Positions 60,991-64,000 of a stretch of 64,000 nucleotides of DNA are shown one piece after another; positions within the stretch are counted from its first letter, which is position 1; the number at the start of each line of letters is the position of its first letter. Source of the DNA: Streptomyces sp. ISL-1 (GTDB lineage: Bacteria > Actinomycetota > Actinomycetes > Streptomycetales > Streptomycetaceae); the NCBI RefSeq assembly GCF_018614585.1, contig NZ_JAGGOI010000003.1, forward strand, positions 1 through 64,000, written 5' to 3'. The position numbers and the translations under genes were made by a program. Under the pieces are notes generated by a model. The model was given only the letters and a program-made list of their open reading frames with translations, made no database searches and was not told the origin of the DNA.

Positions 60991-62768
60991 TCGGCATGGC
61001 GCCACCGGCGTACGACCCGGCGGCCCCGGAGACGGCGGCAACCCTGCCCGTCGGATCCCCGGCGACCGTGCGGGCCTATGTCAGCGAACTGCTGCGACGG
61101 CACCGCCGGGCCTTCGTGCTGCTCGTCCTGGCCAACGCGGTCGCGGTGATCGCCTCGATGGTCGGCCCGTATCTGCTCGGCTCACTTGTAGAGGACCTGG
61201 CGGACGGGGCCCGCGAGCTCCATCTGGAGCGCACCGCCGCCCTGTTCGCCCTTGCGCTGGTCGTGCAGACCGTGTTCGTACGGCTGATGCGGCTGCGTGG
61301 CGCGATGCTCGGCGAGGAGATGCTGGCCGACCTGCGCGAGGACTTCCTTGTGCGGTCGGTCGGGCTGCCACCCGGTGTGCTTGAGCGGGCCGGCACGGGT
61401 GATCTGCTCTCCCGCATCACCACCGACATCGACCGGCTGGCCAACGCGATGCGCGAGGCCGTGCCGCAGCTGGCGATCGGCGTGGTGTGGGCTGCGCTGC
61501 TGATCGGCGCGCTCACGGTGACCGCGCCACCGCTGGCCCTCGCGGTGCTCGTCGCCGTCCCGGTGCTGGTGATCGGCTGCCGCTGGTACTTCAGGCGGGC
61601 GTCCTCCGCGTACCGCTCCGAGGCCGCCGGATACGCGGCGGTCGCCGCCATGCTGGCCGAGACCGTGGACGCCGGGCGGACGGTGGAGGCGCACCGCCTC
61701 GGCGGACGCCGGGTGGCGCTGTCCGAGCAGCGGATCAAGGAGTGGACCGCGTGGGAGCGTTACACGCTCTATCTGCGGTCGGTGCTCTTCCCCGTGATCA
61801 ACGTGACGCATCTGACGATCCTCTGCTCGGTGCTGCTGATCGGCGGCGTCTTCGTGCTGCGGGGCTGGATCAGCGTCGGGCAGCTGACGACGGGCGCCCT
61901 GCTCGCGCAGATGCTGGTCGACCCGGTCAACCTGATCCTGCGCTGGTACGACGAACTCCAGGTCGCCCAGGTGTCGATCGCCCGGCTGGTCGGCGTACGC
62001 GACATCGAGCCGGATGCCGGCGACGCGGGTGTCGTGCCGGACGGCCGCCAAGTACGCGCCGACACGGTGCACTTCGGCTACCGCGAGGGCGTCGACGTGC
62101 TGCACCGGGTGACGCTGAACGTCGAACCGGGCACCCGGCTGGCCCTGGTCGGTCCTTCGGGCGCCGGGAAGTCCACGCTCGGGCGGCTGCTCGCGGGCAT
62201 CTACGCACCGCGCGCGGGACAGATCACGCTCGGGGGCGCGGAGCTGGCCAAGATGCCCGCCGAGCGGGTCCGTGAGCATGTGGCGCTGGTCAACCAGGAA
62301 CACCATGTGTTCGTGGGCTCACTGCGCGACAACCTGCTGCTGGCCCGTACCGGCGCATCGGACGCGGAGTTGTGGGCCGCGCTCGCAGCGGTCGACGCGG
62401 ACAGCTGGTCGCGGGCGCTGGACGACGGCCTGGACACCGAGGTCGGCTCGGGCGGCCTCGCCCTCACACCGGCCCAGGCCCAGCAGATCGCGCTGGCCCG
62501 GCTGGTCCTCGCGGACCCGCACACGCTGGTCCTGGACGAGGCGACGTCACTGCTCGACCCGCGCGCGGCCCGCCATCTGGAGCGCTCGCTCTCCAGGGTC
62601 CTGGCCGGCCGCACGGTGGTGGCCATCGCCCACCGCCTGCACACGGCGCACGACGCGGATGTGATCGCGGTGGTGGAGGAGGGCCGGATCAGCGAACTGG
62701 GCAGCCACGACGAACTGGTGGCGGCCGGGGGCGCGTACGCGGCGCTGTGGCGATCCTGGCACGGGTGA
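60987..62768 (+). CDS. Heterodimeric ABC exporter, subunit 2 (degenerate signature)
   Basis: A 593-residue subunit. TM domain ~30-330, NBD with a canonical Walker A VGPSGAGKST (~388-397), but the signature is LALTPAQAQQIALARLVL instead of LSGGQ. Walker B is TLVLDEATSLLD, and the H-loop is AIAHRLHTA. The defects complement those of subunit 1: its Walker A pairs with subunit 1's intact LSGGQ. Substrate unknown; the pair is probably an actinobacterial exporter of peptide or lipid type. Confidence 0.9.
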   Translation: MIGMAPPAYDPAAPETAATLPVGSPATVRAYVSELLRRHRRAFVLLVLANAVAVIASMVGPYLLGSLVEDLADGARELHLERTAALFALALVVQTVFVRLMRLRGAMLGEEMLADLREDFLVRSVGLPPGVLERAGTGDLLSRITTDIDRLANAMREAVPQLAIGVVWAALLIGALTVTAPPLALAVLVAVPVLVIGCRWYFRRASSAYRSEAAGYAAVAAMLAETVDAGRTVEAHRLGGRRVALSEQRIKEWTAWERYTLYLRSVLFPVINVTHLTILCSVLLIGGVFVLRGWISVGQLTTGALLAQMLVDPVNLILRWYDELQVAQVSIARLVGVRDIEPDAGDAGVVPDGRQVRADTVHFGYREGVDVLHRVTLNVEPGTRLALVGPSGAGKSTLGRLLAGIYAPRAGQITLGGAELAKMPAERVREHVALVNQEHHVFVGSLRDNLLLARTGASDAELWAALAAVDADSWSRALDDGLDTEVGSGGLALTPAQAQQIALARLVLADPHTLVLDEATSLLDPRAARHLERSLSRVLAGRTVVAIAHRLHTAHDADVIAVVEEGRISELGSHDELVAAGGAYAALWRSWHG

Positions 62769-62783
62769 CAGGGCCCACGCAGT

Positions 62784-62817
62784 GGGGGCTCCCGCCCGGA
62801 CCCGGGGCGGAGCCCCC
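62784..62817. terminator. Bidirectional hairpin terminator
   Basis: A 9-bp perfect GC stem (62784-62792 with 62809-62817), extended through a bulge, lies 16 bp after the exporter stop and 12 bp before the end of the convergent hydrolase gene. It can serve both. Confidence 0.7.
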
Positions 62818-62828
62818 GCCCCGGGTCC

Positions 62829-63620
62829 CTAAATAAAGTTCAGGGCCCCGGCCGCGCCCACTCCGCCCAGCAGCATGAACACCGGCATCAGCACCTTCAT
62901 CTCCACCCAGCTGCCCGCCCTGAACCGCAGCGGCTTGGGCGGCCCCAACGCGTACCAGCGCTTGCGGCCCACCGGGATCGGCCACAGTATCGGGCATCCC
63001 GAGATCGTCAGCGCGTCACCGATGTCGTGCACCAGAGCGCCGAGCACGATCGGCAGGCCCAGCCACAGATACTCCTGACCGGGGGCGGTGAACAGCCAGT
63101 CCGCGCCGTTGCCCGGCTTGTCGAGGATGTCGGCCAGGATCCAGGCGCTCGTCGCGCCGAGCAGCCACACCAGTACGTCGCTGGAGACCCGCGCCGCCCG
63201 CCACAGCAGGCCCTCGACCGCGAGCACCAGGTGGATGAAGAGGATCACGAGGACCGCCCAGCGGCCGCCCGTGATCGCCAGCGCGGAGGTGCCCGCGCCG
63301 ATCACGACCGCCCACAGCCAGGTGTGGGTGAGCGTGCGGTGGCCGCCCGTCCTGCGCTTGTCGCCCTGTTTCTTCGTCGCTTTGTAGACCGCGTACGACA
63401 GCTTGTCGACGACCTCGCACATTCCGCGCGAGATGGGCCCGAAGGCCCGCGAGATCGTCGCCGCCTTGTGGTCGAGGTCCGGCGCCAGCGCCGCGCCGGC
63501 GCAGAGCAGCGCTCCGACGACGAGGACCGGCCACGGCATCGGGTGGCCGGCGGCAGCGGTCGCCGCGCCCACCCCCAGCCAGGCAGCCGCCCCGGACAGA
63601 GAGTGCGCCGGTCCCATCAT
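62829..63620 (-). CDS. YdjM-like membrane metal-dependent hydrolase
   Basis: A 263-residue membrane protein of the YdjM/LexA-regulated type. It starts MMGPAHSLSGAAAW, with APDLDHKAAT and HRTLTHTW metal-site motifs, VHDIGDALTISGCPILWPIP, and about four to six TM segments. ATG 63620 is chosen at the conserved HSLSG start; the upstream frame is compositional. The function (phospholipase or phosphoesterase-like) is uncertain. Confidence 0.87.
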   Translation of the reverse strand: MMGPAHSLSGAAAWLGVGAATAAAGHPMPWPVLVVGALLCAGAALAPDLDHKAATISRAFGPISRGMCEVVDKLSYAVYKATKKQGDKRRTGGHRTLTHTWLWAVVIGAGTSALAITGGRWAVLVILFIHLVLAVEGLLWRAARVSSDVLVWLLGATSAWILADILDKPGNGADWLFTAPGQEYLWLGLPIVLGALVHDIGDALTISGCPILWPIPVGRKRWYALGPPKPLRFRAGSWVEMKVLMPVFMLLGGVGAAGALNFI

Positions 63621-63732
63621 GTGCGTTCCCGCCCCATTGTTCTTGTGGTGAAGCCCAGTTGACAGCGCAGCGTATCGCCCGTGATCTTGTCGTCTCCGTC
63701 CGGTTCCCTTATCGGGGGTGAAGGCAGGCAAG

Positions 63733-64000
63733 ATGGGGGGCGTGACCCTTATCGATCAGCTGCCGCCGGATGCCGACCCCGATGCCCTCTTCGAAGCCTT
63801 CTCGTCGTGGGCCGAAGGCCAGGGCATCACGCTCTACCCGGCTCAGGAGGAGGCGCTGATCGAGGTGGTTTCCGGGGCAAATGTGATCCTTTCCACCCCC
63901 ACCGGCTCCGGCAAGAGCCTCGTCGCTGCGGGTGCCCACTTCACGGCTCTGGCTCAGGACAAGGTCACGTTCTACTCCGCGCCGATCAAGGCGCTGGTCT
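63733..64000 (+). CDS. DEAD/DEAH-box helicase, N-terminal part (cut by window edge)
   Basis: The first ~89 residues of a helicase run off the window. TLIDQLPPDADPDALFEAFS is followed by the Q-like QGITLYPAQEEA and Walker A STPTGSGKSLVAAGAH, then the motif Ia region APIKALV. Either ATG 63733 or GTG 63742 may be the start. It is divergent from the YdjM-like gene. Confidence 0.92.
   Translation, partial: MGGVTLIDQLPPDADPDALFEAFSSWAEGQGITLYPAQEEALIEVVSGANVILSTPTGSGKSLVAAGAHFTALAQDKVTFYSAPIKALV

Noticed and set aside
1..64000. CRISPR arrays, tRNA and rRNA genes
   Set aside because: No evenly spaced direct repeats with unique spacers, no cloverleaf and no rRNA-like stretch was seen when reading the window.

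Overview
The window is high-GC actinobacterial chromosome and is almost certainly Streptomyces. It has GTG starts, dense overlapping genes with GC-rich third positions, and several leaderless-looking promoters. It also carries Streptomyces hallmarks: an EshA-type encapsulin with 2-methylisoborneol (2-MIB) synthase, a WXG/RHS polymorphic toxin, an SCO6745-family protein and a DUF2613-like small protein. There are no rRNA or tRNA genes and no CRISPR array.

Layout. Positions 1-11.6 kb: the 5' part of a DEAD-box RNA helicase and a cold-shock gene with an attenuator-like leader, a secreted CocE-type serine hydrolase, a type VII/RHS toxin module (SseB-like protein, helical partner, 1589-residue RHS toxin, putative immunity protein), an SDR and a nitrobindin-like protein. 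11.7-15.4 kb: two tandem MuiA-like (DUF4139) genes. 15.7-26.8 kb: a minus-strand envelope-glycoconjugate block (Trm112-like, DMT permease, two methyltransferases, a PapA/condensation acyltransferase, a 1422-residue AftD-like arabinosyltransferase homologue, a GT4 glycosyltransferase and a DUF3068 protein). 27.0-28.5 kb: a DUF2613-like small gene and a PucR-type regulator.

28.66-53.1 kb looks like an accreted genomic island. It lies between a displaced copy of the 3' end of yjbQ (28.66 kb) and the intact yjbQ (53.0-53.5 kb). Beside the intact gene sits a dead serine recombinase, broken by an 8-bp duplication and a complete IS5-family insertion. Further copies of the same yjbQ-like 3' end lie at 45.65 kb and, outside the island, at 3.3 kb. 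The island carries: (i) an acyl-CoA catabolism block under a TetR regulator, with a shared operator seen at three promoters; its HAD, APH-like kinase and acyl-CoA dehydrogenase genes match the three domains of ACAD10-type proteins; (ii) an alpha/beta hydrolase, an ATPase and a second TetR with twin operators; (iii) the eshA - 2-MIB synthase - GPP methyltransferase operon; (iv) an organoarsenical-type resistance cluster (MFS, ArsI, flavoprotein, a 73-residue protein with four vicinal Cys pairs, ArsR, ArsN1-like acetyltransferase) with no ArsB, Acr3 or ArsC. Gene relics (two crotonases, a nitronate monooxygenase tail, a transposase) show repeated insertion and decay.

53.9-64 kb returns to core-like genes: a flavin monooxygenase, an MltG-like transglycosylase, a homodimeric-type ABC exporter divergent from a MarR regulator, a heterodimeric ABC exporter with complementary degenerate ATP sites, a membrane metal-dependent hydrolase and the start of a DEAD/DEAH helicase.

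All family assignments come from reading translations and motifs. No database search or computation was run.
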